From assembly GCA_006212045.1 (NCBI GenBank), contig PZPK01000007.1, forward strand, positions 1-64,000: 64,000 nucleotides of DNA. The letters run 5' to 3'. The notes under the pieces were generated by a model. It had not been told where the DNA came from, made no database searches, and worked only from the letters and a program-made list of their open reading frames with translations. This DNA comes from Oleiphilus sp. Lineage in GTDB: Bacteria; Pseudomonadota; Gammaproteobacteria; Pseudomonadales; Oleiphilaceae. Both the position numbers and the translations under genes were made by a program. Numbering within the stretch: the stretch's first letter is position 1; each line of letters starts with the position of its first letter. Below are positions 36,204 through 45,897 of this stretch, one piece after another.

Positions 36204-36235
36204 CCTCCGGTCAATTATTTGGCCGGGGGTTTTTT
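36204..36235 (+). terminator. attenuator-like hairpin between pstS and pstC
   Basis: CCTCCGGTC and GGCCGGGGG pair with two G-T wobbles around an 8-nt loop, followed by six T residues (36230-36235). It sits 22 bp after the pstS stop, inside the operon, and would lower read-through so that binding protein is made in excess of membrane components. Confidence 0.75.
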
Positions 36236-36338
36236 AGTGTATACTGCGCGCGATTTTGTGACCATGATCACAGAGCGCGCCTTGGTCGTTTAAGGGCCTG
36301 ATATAAGACAACCTGGTAAACTCAACGCGGACTAGAGC

Positions 36339-38618
36339 ATGAATGATTCAGCTGTTTCCTCTCCCCCCGAACTGGACTTCGACAGTCCATCTCTGATTCG
36401 TTACAGAAAGAAGAGAAATCTTAAGGACCTATGCGCTAAATATGCGATTGGCATGGGGGGCATCAGCGTAATCCTCGCGATTACCCTGATTTTCTTCTAT
36501 CTACTCTATGAAGTCGCTCCACTGTTTGAATCCGCCACTGCGGACAAAGTCAGCGAATACCCAATGCCCGCTGCAGAGTTGGGAGAAACACGCTTTCTGA
36601 CATCTGAAGAGCAAGGCGAGAAAGCCATGCGTATCGCCGAAAACGGTACGGTGGTGTTTTTCAATACGATTGATGGTAGCGAACATTCACGCATAGATTT
36701 GCCTGTTCCGAGCGGTGCTCGTATCACCCAGATCGCTAGTGCCGACCCTTCCAGCCGGACTCTGGCAGCAGCGCTGGATAATGGCCAGGTCATTCTGTTC
36801 AAGCATAGTTACAAGCTGACGTACCCCAATGATATCCGGGTAATTAACCCCTTTATCGAATACCCCTTCGGCGATGAACCGATTGTGCTTGATGAATCGG
36901 GGCAATCCATTCGCAGGGTCAGCCTGACATTGACCGACGATGCACTGATGGTAGTAGGCGTTAATCAGAGTAATGCCCTGTTTGCCTCCAGGTTCAACAA
37001 GGAACAGAATTTCCTGACCGGCGCCATAACGCTTGAGCCGGAAGACATGGAACTTCCCCAACTGGCTTTCAAGCCCGAATATGTGGTCACAGAACCGGGG
37101 ATGCGCTGGGTATTTGTCGGCACCGAAGCCGGCAAGGTACAGGTTATTGATCTGTTCGATTCCGAAGGCTCAGGCATCAATAGCACGGTCGATGTGGGTG
37201 GCGATGGGAACGACATTATTGGCATGGAACTGCTGCTGGGAGGCTCGTCAGTGCTGGTCAGCGAAAGCAGTGGTGCCGTCAGTCAGTGGTTTATGGTGCG
37301 CGACGACGACAACCATTACAGTTTCCAGCAGGTGCGCCGCTTCGAACATGAGACCGGCGCGATCACCTCACTGAATATTGAACAGCGCCGCAAAGGTTTC
37401 GCGGTCGCTGATGACCAGGGCAATATTGCCCTAATGAACAGTACTGCGCATTCCACTGCGCTGAATTTTAAAGCTTCGGATGAAGCCATTCGACATGTCA
37501 GCCTGACGCCACGTTCAAACTATGCCCTGATTGAAACAGCCTCCGGCAAGATACTCTGGTGGCACCTGGACAATGAGCACCCGGAAATTTCCTTTTCGGC
37601 ACTTTGGGGTAAGGTCTGGTACGAAGGTTATGAGGAACCGGAATATATCTGGCAGTCCTCTGCAGCCAACAACGATTTTGAACCCAAGTACAGCCTGTCA
37701 CCCTTGGCTTTCGGTACGCTAAAGGCGGCGTTCTATGCCATGCTGGTCGCGACGCCTCTTGCCATTTGTGGTGCGCTGTATACCGCCTACTTCATGGCCC
37801 CGGCCCTGCGCCGCAAAGTCAAACCCTCGATCGAACTCATGGAAGCGCTACCCACCGTGATACTCGGTTTTCTGGCCGGGCTATTCTTTGCGCCGTTTAT
37901 GGAATCCAATCTGCCTGGCGTGTTCGCGGTCCTGATTATTTGCCCGCTCTCGATCCTGCTGTTCGGCTTTGTCTGGACCAACTTGCCTAACCGAATACGC
38001 TATCTGGTCCCCGATGGCTGGGATGCTGCCCTGCTGATCCCGGTGATTCTGTTGGCGGGCTGGTTCAGTCTTGCAATCAGCCCGGCCCTGGAACTGGCCT
38101 TTTTTGACGGGGATATGCGCAAATGGCTGACCTTTGAGGCCGGTATCGATTTTGATCAGCGCAACGCGCTGGTTGTTGGCGCGGCGATGGGCTTTGCCGT
38201 CATTCCCACCATCTTTTCAATCACGGAAGACGCCGTGTTCAGCGTACCGAAACACCTGACCTATGGCTCACTTGCGCTGGGTGCGACCCAATGGCAAACC
38301 ATGGTCAGGGTGATTCTGCCAACTGCCAGCCCGGGTATTTTCTCCGCGGTCATGATCGGCATGGGGCGCGCCGTAGGCGAAACCATGATCGTGCTGATGG
38401 CCACCGGAAACACCCCCATTATGGATATGAACATCTTTGAGGGCATGCGTACCCTGTCCGCCAATATCGCAGTTGAAATGCCGGAATCCGAGGTTGGTAG
38501 CACCCATTACCGTATTCTGTTCCTGGCAGCCTTTGTACTCTTCCTGTTTACGTTTGCGGTGAATACGCTGGCCGAATTTATCCGGCAGCGTTTGCGTAAT
38601 CGATATAGTGTGATTTAG
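36339..38618 (+). CDS. pstC: phosphate ABC transporter permease PstC, extended form
   Basis: A 759-residue permease, over twice the usual ~320 residues. After a cytoplasmic tail and one membrane helix (about 38-62), some 390 residues form a periplasmic, beta-rich region with repeats reminiscent of a WD/propeller layout. The last ~290 residues are the normal PstC core, beginning LAFGTLKAAFYAMLVATPLAI and containing the ATPase-coupling motif SLALGATQWQTMVRVILPTASPG. The pairing with an equally extended PstA is known in several gammaproteobacteria; the role of the extra domain is unknown. Confidence 0.92.
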   Translation: MNDSAVSSPPELDFDSPSLIRYRKKRNLKDLCAKYAIGMGGISVILAITLIFFYLLYEVAPLFESATADKVSEYPMPAAELGETRFLTSEEQGEKAMRIAENGTVVFFNTIDGSEHSRIDLPVPSGARITQIASADPSSRTLAAALDNGQVILFKHSYKLTYPNDIRVINPFIEYPFGDEPIVLDESGQSIRRVSLTLTDDALMVVGVNQSNALFASRFNKEQNFLTGAITLEPEDMELPQLAFKPEYVVTEPGMRWVFVGTEAGKVQVIDLFDSEGSGINSTVDVGGDGNDIIGMELLLGGSSVLVSESSGAVSQWFMVRDDDNHYSFQQVRRFEHETGAITSLNIEQRRKGFAVADDQGNIALMNSTAHSTALNFKASDEAIRHVSLTPRSNYALIETASGKILWWHLDNEHPEISFSALWGKVWYEGYEEPEYIWQSSAANNDFEPKYSLSPLAFGTLKAAFYAMLVATPLAICGALYTAYFMAPALRRKVKPSIELMEALPTVILGFLAGLFFAPFMESNLPGVFAVLIICPLSILLFGFVWTNLPNRIRYLVPDGWDAALLIPVILLAGWFSLAISPALELAFFDGDMRKWLTFEAGIDFDQRNALVVGAAMGFAVIPTIFSITEDAVFSVPKHLTYGSLALGATQWQTMVRVILPTASPGIFSAVMIGMGRAVGETMIVLMATGNTPIMDMNIFEGMRTLSANIAVEMPESEVGSTHYRILFLAAFVLFLFTFAVNTLAEFIRQRLRNRYSVI

Positions 38619-38629
38619 GGGATCAGACA

Positions 38630-40294
38630 ATGAGAACACCTTTAAGAAAATGGTTTAAGGATGGCGACCCCTGGATCTGGTTCAATGCCGGCGCGGTCGC
38701 AATCAGCATGATAATGGTATTTGGTTTGCTGGCGCTCATCGCCTCGCGTGGCCTGGTGCATTTCTGGGCACATGACGTGCTGCAGGCGGAGCTGGTGGGC
38801 CGGGATGGCCAGACCATGCCGATTATCGGTGAACTGGTTGAGACCGAGGATGTCCCGGCTGAGCAGCTGCGTGGTGCGGGTTACAAAGTGGCTCCCGACA
38901 AGGAGTTTCTGCAACGCAATCTGATGAAACTGGGCAACCGTGATGTCTATGGCACCGACTTCAAATGGGTCATTGACGAGTCACTCAGCGATCGCAGCTA
39001 TCCGGAACAGGTTGTGGTACTGGAAAGACGAGAATGGGGTAATTTCTACGGCTTTATTTCCAGAATCATGGAAAACGGAGAAACCATTGCTTCGGGCAAT
39101 GCGGCGTGGCCGGAATTGAATCAACGCATTGAGCGTGCGCTAGATATTTACGGCGAAATCCACGACATTGAGAAAGTCGAGATTGGCGGCATCAACAGCC
39201 GCATGGAACGACTTCGCCTCAAGCAACGTGGCCTCGAATTGAGAGGTAACGACACTCCGGAAAACCTGCTCAGTATTCAGGAAGACCGGGCCGTGCTGGA
39301 TGCAGAGTACAAACTTCTGCAGGAGCGACTGTTAGAGCTTTATGCGAAGGTCAGCCGGGACACGTTGATCGCCGAAACCATTGAAGGTAAAGAAGTGCGC
39401 ATCGAACTGTCCAAAATCGTTCGAGCCTACCAACCAAACAATATGAGCCTGTTTGACAAGATTATATTCTATGTCGAAAAGGTCGTTGAGTTTGTTTCAG
39501 ATGACCCACGCGAAGCCAATACCGAAGGCGGAATCTTTCCGGCAATCTACGGCACCATACTCATGGTTATTTTGATGTCGGTCATCGTCACTCCTTTTGG
39601 TGTGGTTGCTGCTGTATACCTGCGGGAATATGCCAGCCAAGGACCCATGACTCGGATCATCCGTATTGCCGTGAATAATCTCGCCGGCGTGCCTTCTATC
39701 GTCTATGGCGTGTTTGGGTTGGGCTTTTTCATCTATTTTGTCGGCTCCGGCATTGACCATGCCTTTTTCCCAGAGGCCTTGCCTTCACCCACCTTTGGTA
39801 CGGGCGGTCTGCTTTGGGCATCGATTACACTCGCTATCCTGACCCTGCCGGTGGTGATCGTAGCCACGGAGGAAGGTCTGTCGCGTATCCCCCGGTCCAT
39901 TCGTGAAGGCAGTCTGGCACTTGGGGCCACCAAAGCCGAGACCCTGTGGCGTGTAGTATTGCCGATGGCCAGCCCGGCCATGATGACAGGCGTCATTCTC
40001 GCAATTGCACGAGCAGCAGGCGAAGTCGCCCCTTTAATGCTGGTTGGCGTGGTGAAACTGGCACCGTCACTTCCCTTAGACGGCAACTACCCATTCTTGC
40101 ATCTGGACCAGAAATTCATGCACCTGGGCTTTCATATCTACGACGTGGGTTTCCAAAGCCCTAATGTTGAGGCCGCACGACCATTGGTATACGCCACGTC
40201 TTTACTGCTGGTTATTGTGATCGCCTTACTCAATTTGACTGCGGTATCCATTCGAAATCAATTGCGCGAAAAATACAAAGCGTTGGAAATGTAG
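38630..40294 (+). CDS. pstA: phosphate ABC transporter permease PstA, extended form
   Basis: A 554-residue permease, against about 290 in the classical form. It has one N-terminal membrane helix (about 18-40), a periplasmic stretch of roughly 250 residues including a coiled coil around residues 160-240, and a C-terminal PstA core with SLALGATKAETLWRVVLPMASPA as the coupling motif. It begins 11 bp after pstC, with AGGGG as ribosome-binding site, and shares the extended architecture of PstC. Confidence 0.92.
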   Translation: MRTPLRKWFKDGDPWIWFNAGAVAISMIMVFGLLALIASRGLVHFWAHDVLQAELVGRDGQTMPIIGELVETEDVPAEQLRGAGYKVAPDKEFLQRNLMKLGNRDVYGTDFKWVIDESLSDRSYPEQVVVLERREWGNFYGFISRIMENGETIASGNAAWPELNQRIERALDIYGEIHDIEKVEIGGINSRMERLRLKQRGLELRGNDTPENLLSIQEDRAVLDAEYKLLQERLLELYAKVSRDTLIAETIEGKEVRIELSKIVRAYQPNNMSLFDKIIFYVEKVVEFVSDDPREANTEGGIFPAIYGTILMVILMSVIVTPFGVVAAVYLREYASQGPMTRIIRIAVNNLAGVPSIVYGVFGLGFFIYFVGSGIDHAFFPEALPSPTFGTGGLLWASITLAILTLPVVIVATEEGLSRIPRSIREGSLALGATKAETLWRVVLPMASPAMMTGVILAIARAAGEVAPLMLVGVVKLAPSLPLDGNYPFLHLDQKFMHLGFHIYDVGFQSPNVEAARPLVYATSLLLVIVIALLNLTAVSIRNQLREKYKALEM

Positions 40295-40320
40295 AGATAT
40301 ACTGTTAATAGGTACATGCT

Positions 40321-41226
40321 ATGACAACCGAAACTTTAGACAGAGAAAACACAATGCAAGACGACGCTCAGGACGTTCAAACAGACGCTCAAGGCACGGA
40401 CGGCCAAAGAACCCACGCCATTGATATCAGTACGCTCAAGCGTGCCGGTGCTATCAAAAATATCGCCGAGGAAGAAACAGCCCTGGAAGTGAAAGACCTG
40501 AAGTTGTACTACGGGGAAAAAGCGGCACTGCATGGCGTGAATATGGTCATCCCGAAAAAACGTGTGACCGCGTTTATTGGGCCATCCGGTTGTGGTAAAT
40601 CGACCTTACTGCGTTGCTTTAACCGGATGAATGATCTGGTGGATGGTTGCCGTATTGAAGGCGAGATTCTGCTGGAGAACAAGGACATCTATCAACGTAA
40701 TGTTGAAGTGGCAGAGCTGCGCAGAAAAGTGGGCATGGTGTTCCAGAAACCGAATCCTTTCCCGAAGAGTATTTACGAAAACGTGGCTTATGGCCTGCGT
40801 ATTCAGGGCATTAACAAGAAACGTGTTCTGGATGAAACGGTCGAATGGTCATTACGTTCGGCGGCGCTTTGGGACGAGGTAAAGGACCGGCTGAACGACA
40901 GTGCCCTGGGACTTTCCGGTGGTCAGCAGCAAAGGCTGGTGATTGCACGTACCGTTGCGGTAAAACCGGAAGTGTTACTGCTGGATGAGCCCGCTTCGGC
41001 ACTGGATCCACTTTCTACGCTGAAGATCGAAGAACTGATTCATCAACTGAAAGATGATTTTACCATCGTGATCGTGACCCATAACATGCAACAGGCGGCA
41101 CGCGTCTCCGACTACACGGCCTTTATGTACATGGGCAACCTGATCGAGTTTGGCAATACCGATGAATTATTTACAAATCCTCAAAAGAAACAGACCGAAG
41201 ACTATATTACCGGTCGTTATGGATAA
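40321..41226 (+). CDS. pstB: phosphate ABC transporter ATPase PstB
   Basis: A 301-residue ABC ATPase with Walker [10 protein letters not shown] at residues 87-95, the signature LSGGQQQRL, Walker [14 protein letters not shown] and the switch His in VTHNMQQA. The [15 protein letters not shown]-loop region is typical of PstB. About 45 residues of acidic, Gln/Asp-rich sequence precede the domain; an internal ATG at 40354 would shorten it. It begins 26 bp after pstA. Confidence 0.96.
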   Translation: MTTETLDRENTMQDDAQDVQTDAQGTDGQRTHAIDISTLKRAGAIKNIAEEETALEVKDLKLYYGEKAALHGVNMVIPKKRVTAFIGPSGCGKSTLLRCFNRMNDLVDGCRIEGEILLENKDIYQRNVEVAELRRKVGMVFQKPNPFPKSIYENVAYGLRIQGINKKRVLDETVEWSLRSAALWDEVKDRLNDSALGLSGGQQQRLVIARTVAVKPEVLLLDEPASALDPLSTLKIEELIHQLKDDFTIVIVTHNMQQAARVSDYTAFMYMGNLIEFGNTDELFTNPQKKQTEDYITGRYG

Positions 41227-41284
41227 GCGTGGTCACTAACCCTGAACACATGTTTCGAACAGGTCAGTCTTAAGAGAGGTTCAA

Positions 41285-42007
41285 GTGAGTATTACAACAA
41301 AAGAAAGTCATACCCAACATATTTCGCAGCAGTTCAACCAGGATCTGACTGAGCTGCGTAACCACATATTGACCATGGGTGGAACGGTCGTCAAACAGCT
41401 GACCGACGCTGTGGAAGCGCTGCTGGAAGGTGACACACAGCTGGCGGAAGATGTGCGCATCAAGGAAGAACAGGTCGACGAGATGGAACGTGCCATCGAT
41501 GAGGAGTGCACCCAGATTATCGCACTGCGGCAGCCGGCTGCGAGTGACCTGCGTCTGGTCATCTCCACTATCAAGATGGTCGCAGATCTCGAGCGTATTG
41601 GTGATGAAGCCAGCAAGATAGCACGCTTGGCCATTGATCTGGCCGAAGAAGGCAAGTCGCCTCGCGGCTACATCGAAGTGCGCCATATCAGCAACCATGT
41701 GGTGAAGATGATGAACGATGCGCTGGATACTTTTGCCCGCTTCGATGTCGATAAAGCACTCTCCATTATCAAGGAAGATCGCGAAGTCGATGCCGAATAT
41801 CGCTCGGCAATTCGCTCACTGATGACCTTTATGATGGAAGATCCGCGCAGTATTTCACAGGTACATAATGTCATGTGGGTTTTGCGTTCTCTGGAGCGGG
41901 TCGGAGATCACACCGCCAACCTTGCGGAGCACACCATCTATATGGTGCGTGGCATGGATGTGCGCCATATGAGTATGCATGATGCAGAGCAGGCATTGAA
42001 CAGCTAG
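41285..42007 (+). CDS. phoU: PhoU phosphate signalling regulator
   Basis: A 240-residue protein of two three-helix PhoU repeats, each with the metal-binding E(A/E)xxDxxxR-type motif (for example ADLERIGDEASKIA and LERVGDHTANLAEH). It links the Pst transporter to PhoR and keeps the Pho regulon off when phosphate is plentiful. The start is GTG at 41285 with AGAGAGG upstream. Last gene of the pst operon. Confidence 0.96.
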   Translation: MSITTKESHTQHISQQFNQDLTELRNHILTMGGTVVKQLTDAVEALLEGDTQLAEDVRIKEEQVDEMERAIDEECTQIIALRQPAASDLRLVISTIKMVADLERIGDEASKIARLAIDLAEEGKSPRGYIEVRHISNHVVKMMNDALDTFARFDVDKALSIIKEDREVDAEYRSAIRSLMTFMMEDPRSISQVHNVMWVLRSLERVGDHTANLAEHTIYMVRGMDVRHMSMHDAEQALNS

Positions 42008-42021
42008 CTTCGATCAAAACA

Positions 42022-42048
42022 GGCCGGGCAATGGATTCGCCCGGTCTT
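42022..42048 (+). terminator. hairpin after phoU
   Basis: GGCCGGGC at 42022-42029 pairs with GCCCGGTC at 42039-42046 (one G-T wobble) over a 9-nt loop, followed only by a weak TTGT. It probably ends the pst-phoU transcript. Confidence 0.5.
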
Positions 42049-42156
42049 GTGCCAACAATCGCCAGTCGAACCTGCATTTCCGAATCCACGCCAACCCTTT
42101 TGCCAAGTGCCGGTAAAAGTCTACACTGAAAATTCACCCATTCAGTTTTTACACCC

Positions 42157-43356
42157 ATGCCAGAACCCAAGGTCACGGTCGCACGTGCGGTCAAAATCCC
42201 CGACGAGCTTCGTCTGGAGCGTTATCGCAGGAACCCCGAGTTCGGACCGGCCATTCTGTTCTTTTCGGGTGGATCCGCGCTGAAAGACCTCAGCAGGGAC
42301 CTCACCCGCTACACCAAAAACAGCATCCATTTACTGACGCCCTTTGATTCCGGCGGCAGTTCGGCCAAGCTACGACAGGCCTTCTCGATGCCTGCCGTAG
42401 GCGATATGCGCAGCCGACTCATGGCACTGGCAGATTACAGCATCACTGGCAACCCCGAAGTCTACACGCTTGCCAATCACCGGCTGCCCTTCAAGGCCGA
42501 ACAGAATGCATTACGTGACTTGCTGGATGCCTTTATTCAGGGTGAACATCATTTGATTCGCGAGATCCCCAACCCCTTGCAGGAACTGATTCGTCTGCAA
42601 CTGCGGTTCTTCATGGAAGCGATGCCCGATGATTTTGATTTGCGCGGCGCGAGCGTCGGCAATCTCATCCTGACGGGCGGCTACCTGAACTACAAACAGC
42701 ACCTCGACCCGATCCTGTACCTGTTTTCAAAGCTGCTGGCGGTGCAGGGTGTCGTGCGACCAGTCACTGACGATAATTTGCACCTGAATGTGAAGCTGGC
42801 TTCCGGAGAAACGCTGACAGGGCAGCACCGGTTTACCGGCAAGGAATGCCCGCCTATTTGTTCGCCTATCCAGGAAATCTGGCTGTCAGCTTCGCTGGAA
42901 GATACCACCCCGGTCTGCTCTGAATTGCCGGAGAAAATTGCCCGGCTAATTCAGGACGCTGAGCTGATCTGTTATCCCCCGGGAAGTTTTTACTCAAGTC
43001 TTATCGCCAACCTGCTGCCAGAAGGGGTAGCTGAAGCCATCGCCGGGAACACCTGCCCGAAAGTGTATGTGCCGAATCTAGGCGATGATCCTGAACAATT
43101 CGGTATGACGCTGGGAGACAGCATCGACAGGCTGTTGGGTTATCTGATCGACAATAATGATGAACACCTCCCCGCCTCTCGCTATCTGAACATCATTCTG
43201 CTTGACCCCACAACTGCAGTGGAGCTTCAAACTGAGACTAGGGAAAAGCTCGCGGCAATGGAGATTCAAGTCATCGCCACGCCCCTGATCGACAGCCAAA
43301 AACCGGAACGCTACTGTAAAAACCTGCTGGCACAGGCTCTGCTTTCACTCTGTTGA
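42157..43356 (+). CDS. CofD/YvcK-like protein (GAK-type)
   Basis: A 399-residue member of the CofD/YvcK superfamily. The nucleotide-binding loop FFSGGSALKDLSRDL, the PFDSGGSSAKLRQAF segment and VGDMRSRLMALAD are family hallmarks; CofD itself transfers 2-phospholactate in F420 synthesis, while YvcK proteins bind UDP-sugars and have no known transferase activity. The N-terminus resembles the GAK-system subgroup as I remember it, but no ATP-grasp or kinase partner is beside it. No F420 genes are seen. Own ATG at 42157, 150 bp after phoU. Confidence 0.75.
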   Translation: MPEPKVTVARAVKIPDELRLERYRRNPEFGPAILFFSGGSALKDLSRDLTRYTKNSIHLLTPFDSGGSSAKLRQAFSMPAVGDMRSRLMALADYSITGNPEVYTLANHRLPFKAEQNALRDLLDAFIQGEHHLIREIPNPLQELIRLQLRFFMEAMPDDFDLRGASVGNLILTGGYLNYKQHLDPILYLFSKLLAVQGVVRPVTDDNLHLNVKLASGETLTGQHRFTGKECPPICSPIQEIWLSASLEDTTPVCSELPEKIARLIQDAELICYPPGSFYSSLIANLLPEGVAEAIAGNTCPKVYVPNLGDDPEQFGMTLGDSIDRLLGYLIDNNDEHLPASRYLNIILLDPTTAVELQTETREKLAAMEIQVIATPLIDSQKPERYCKNLLAQALLSLC

Positions 43357-43414
43357 ACTCAAAAAAAGACCGAAGAGCGATGCAAAGCTCCAAGGTATAT
43401 CAGGAATTAACACT

Positions 43415-44122
43415 ATGAACACTATCGGACTACTCGGCGGCATGAGCTGGGAAAGCACGCTCAGCTATTACCGGCATATCAATCAGGGAGTTAAAAGCGC
43501 GCTGGGCGGTTTGCACTCTGCCCAACTGGTGCTCTATAGCGTCGATTTTGATGCCATCGAAAAGATGCAGCATCAGGGTGACTGGACAGGCACAGCGGAG
43601 GTGCTGGCCGATGCCGCCAAGCGCATTGAAAGCGCTGGCGCTGACTTCCTGTTGATTTGTACCAATACCATGCACAAAGTCGCGCCCCTGGTCGCGTCAG
43701 AAATTTCGATTCCGCTGATTCATATCGCCGATGCCACCGGCGCACAGATACAGGCTCAGGGGTTTACCAGAGTGGGTTTACTCGGCACGGCATTTACCAT
43801 GGAGGAGGATTTTTACAAGGGACGCTTAAGCGAACAGTTCGGGCTGCAGGTGCTGATACCCGAAAGCGAAGACCGGCAGCACGTGCACCGCATCATTTAT
43901 GACGAACTCTGCCAGGGCAAAATTGCGGAAGACTCTCGCCAGCATTACATCCGCATTGTCCGGCAATTGCAGTCACAAGGCGTGCAGGCCATTATTCTGG
44001 GCTGCACGGAAATCAGCCTGCTGCTGGGTCAGTCCGACAGTCCCTTGCCTCTGTTTGATACCACGGCCATCCATGCGCAAAAGGCCGTTGAACTGGCCAT
44101 CGCGACCGATCCTAAACCTTAA
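43415..44122 (+). CDS. aspartate/glutamate racemase family protein
   Basis: A 235-residue PLP-independent amino-acid racemase. The N-terminal [12 protein letters not shown] and the two catalytic Cys contexts (ICTNTMHK and [10 protein letters not shown]) are intact. It resembles E. coli YgeA, a broad-specificity racemase acting on homoserine, Met and others. It is 58 bp after the CofD-like gene on the same strand, and its 3' end overlaps the converging HIT gene by 11 bp. Confidence 0.9.
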   Translation: MNTIGLLGGMSWESTLSYYRHINQGVKSALGGLHSAQLVLYSVDFDAIEKMQHQGDWTGTAEVLADAAKRIESAGADFLLICTNTMHKVAPLVASEISIPLIHIADATGAQIQAQGFTRVGLLGTAFTMEEDFYKGRLSEQFGLQVLIPESEDRQHVHRIIYDELCQGKIAEDSRQHYIRIVRQLQSQGVQAIILGCTEISLLLGQSDSPLPLFDTTAIHAQKAVELAIATDPKP

Positions 44123-44474
44123 GTTTTTCGGTATAGGGCGGCCAACCCAGCGGCTTGCCCGCGAGCAAATGCAGATGCACATGGTAGACAGACTGCCCAC
44201 CATGCTCATTGCAATTCATCACGACACGATAACCGTCTTCGGCAAAACCCATCTCTCCCGCGAGTTGTCTGGCCACATAAAATAAATGGCCAAACAGGAC
44301 TTTGTCCTCTTCTTGCATATCGTTGATCGTGACGATCGGCTTCTTCGGAATGATCAACAGGTGCACCGGCGCCTGCGGCTGTATATCCCGGAAAGCGAGA
44401 CTCAGGTCATCTTCGTAGACAATGTCTGCGGGTATTTCTCGATTAATGATTTTGGTAAAGAGCGTATCCGACAT
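44112..44474 (-). CDS. HIT family nucleotide hydrolase (HinT-like)
   Basis: A 120-residue histidine-triad protein with the active site HVHLHLLAG near the C-terminus and [10 protein letters not shown] at the start. HinT members hydrolyse nucleoside phosphoramidates and adenylated amines. The 3' end overlaps the racemase gene by 11 bp on the opposite strand. ATG start at 44474; the UbiF-like gene lies 51 bp upstream on the same strand. Confidence 0.93.
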   Translation of the reverse strand: MSDTLFTKIINREIPADIVYEDDLSLAFRDIQPQAPVHLLIIPKKPIVTINDMQEEDKVLFGHLFYVARQLAGEMGFAEDGYRVVMNCNEHGGQSVYHVHLHLLAGKPLGWPPYTEKLKV

Positions 44475-44525
44475 GTGCTTACCCCGAGTAATTGTCTGTG
44501 GTTAATTCAATCAGTAGTGCGCCTT

Positions 44526-45788
44526 TTAAACAGGCTTTGCCAATCGTGGCAGGTCTCCGGAAAGACCGGTGGCATAGGCCATCACCTTGTGCTTGGCAAA
44601 CCCCAGGCGTTGGGCAAAACCTAGCCCGAGGTTCCGTGCAACACGGACGGGCAGATGTTTATTGCCAAAGCCGTGATAAAACACATCCATCAATCCCATC
44701 ATGGACTGATTGGACAGGCGTCTCTTCTTCTCAAAACGACGCAGCACGGTCAGATCTGCAATCCGTTCTCCATTCAATTGTGCCTTCAGAAGAATGTCCA
44801 CCAGAACAGCGGCATCCATAAAACCAAGATTCACCCCCTGCCCGGCTAAAGGGTTGATGGTATGCGCCGCATCACCCGCCAGCACGACACCGGCCTTGGC
44901 ATAGTGATGCGCATGTGACTTGAAAAGCGGGAAGCTGCCACGCGCTTCAATGCGATTCAGCCGGGGTAGCTCCGGCGGGTATTTCTGCTGAATCAAACGT
45001 CTTAATGCCGGTAATTCCATCGCCATCAGCTCACGAATCGCGTCAGTTTTATCGTACCAGACAAGAGAAGCATATTGCTGGCCTCCACTTTCCGCCAGAG
45101 GCAGGAATGCCAGGGGCCCATGTTCGGTAAACGACTGCCAGGTAATATCCTGCTGCGCGCCCTGATAGCTGACCGTCGCCACCAGCGCACTCTGGGTATA
45201 TTGCTCCCGGTATTGTCCGATATTGGCGGCCTGCCTGACTTGCGACTGCGCACCATCCGCGCCAATCACCAGCGCGGACTCCAGCACCTCCCCCGTTTCG
45301 AGCGTGATGGTTTTCGTATCCGACTGCAGGTCCATGGCGACGATATTTTTCGGGCACAGCAAACTCACATTGCTATGGGTTAGAAGCACTTGTTGCAAGG
45401 ACCACTGAATCAGATCATTTTCGATAATATAGCCCAAGTGGGATTGGCCAATCTCTTGCGCGCTGAACTGTGTGCGGGCCCATGAGGAGATATCCGGCAA
45501 CTTGGCCGCCAGTCCATGCTCTGCAGGCAATTCATTGACCGCAAGATGGCGGTAAGGGCAAAGTCGGGTCTCCTTTAAGAACTGCCAGGCCCCGACATTG
45601 GTCAACACGTTTTCACTGGCCAGGCTGATCGCAGACACACGGATACCCGGCACCGCATCAGGCTCATAAGGCTTGGCAGGTACAGCATCGATAATGGCAA
45701 TCTTCAAATCAGACCGTGCCAGACCGCAAGCGATGGTTGCCCCGACCATGCCGGCGCCAACAATGATTACATCATATGGCCTGTTCAT
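44526..45788 (-). CDS. UbiF/UbiH family FAD monooxygenase of ubiquinone synthesis
   Basis: A roughly 420-residue class A flavin monooxygenase with GAGMVGATIACGLA (ADP-binding), the DG motif in ADGAQSQVR and the second FAD motif GDAAHTINPLAGQGVNLGFMDAAVL. The RVSAISLASENVL segment and the ring position of conserved residues look closest to UbiF (5-demethoxyubiquinol hydroxylase), but UbiH or UbiI cannot be excluded. ATG at 45788 (longer frame to 45827 not conserved). It is divergent from the DegQ-type gene. Confidence 0.87.
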   Translation of the reverse strand: MNRPYDVIIVGAGMVGATIACGLARSDLKIAIIDAVPAKPYEPDAVPGIRVSAISLASENVLTNVGAWQFLKETRLCPYRHLAVNELPAEHGLAAKLPDISSWARTQFSAQEIGQSHLGYIIENDLIQWSLQQVLLTHSNVSLLCPKNIVAMDLQSDTKTITLETGEVLESALVIGADGAQSQVRQAANIGQYREQYTQSALVATVSYQGAQQDITWQSFTEHGPLAFLPLAESGGQQYASLVWYDKTDAIRELMAMELPALRRLIQQKYPPELPRLNRIEARGSFPLFKSHAHHYAKAGVVLAGDAAHTINPLAGQGVNLGFMDAAVLVDILLKAQLNGERIADLTVLRRFEKKRRLSNQSMMGLMDVFYHGFGNKHLPVRVARNLGLGFAQRLGFAKHKVMAYATGLSGDLPRLAKPV

Positions 45789-45897
45789 AAATATCCTGGT
45801 CTCATGAAAGATTGAAATCGCAATCACGACCCCTACATTATGCTATAGCGATATTGGCAATGAAACCGAATCCAGCGTTTGATCAAAGGCTCTCTGT

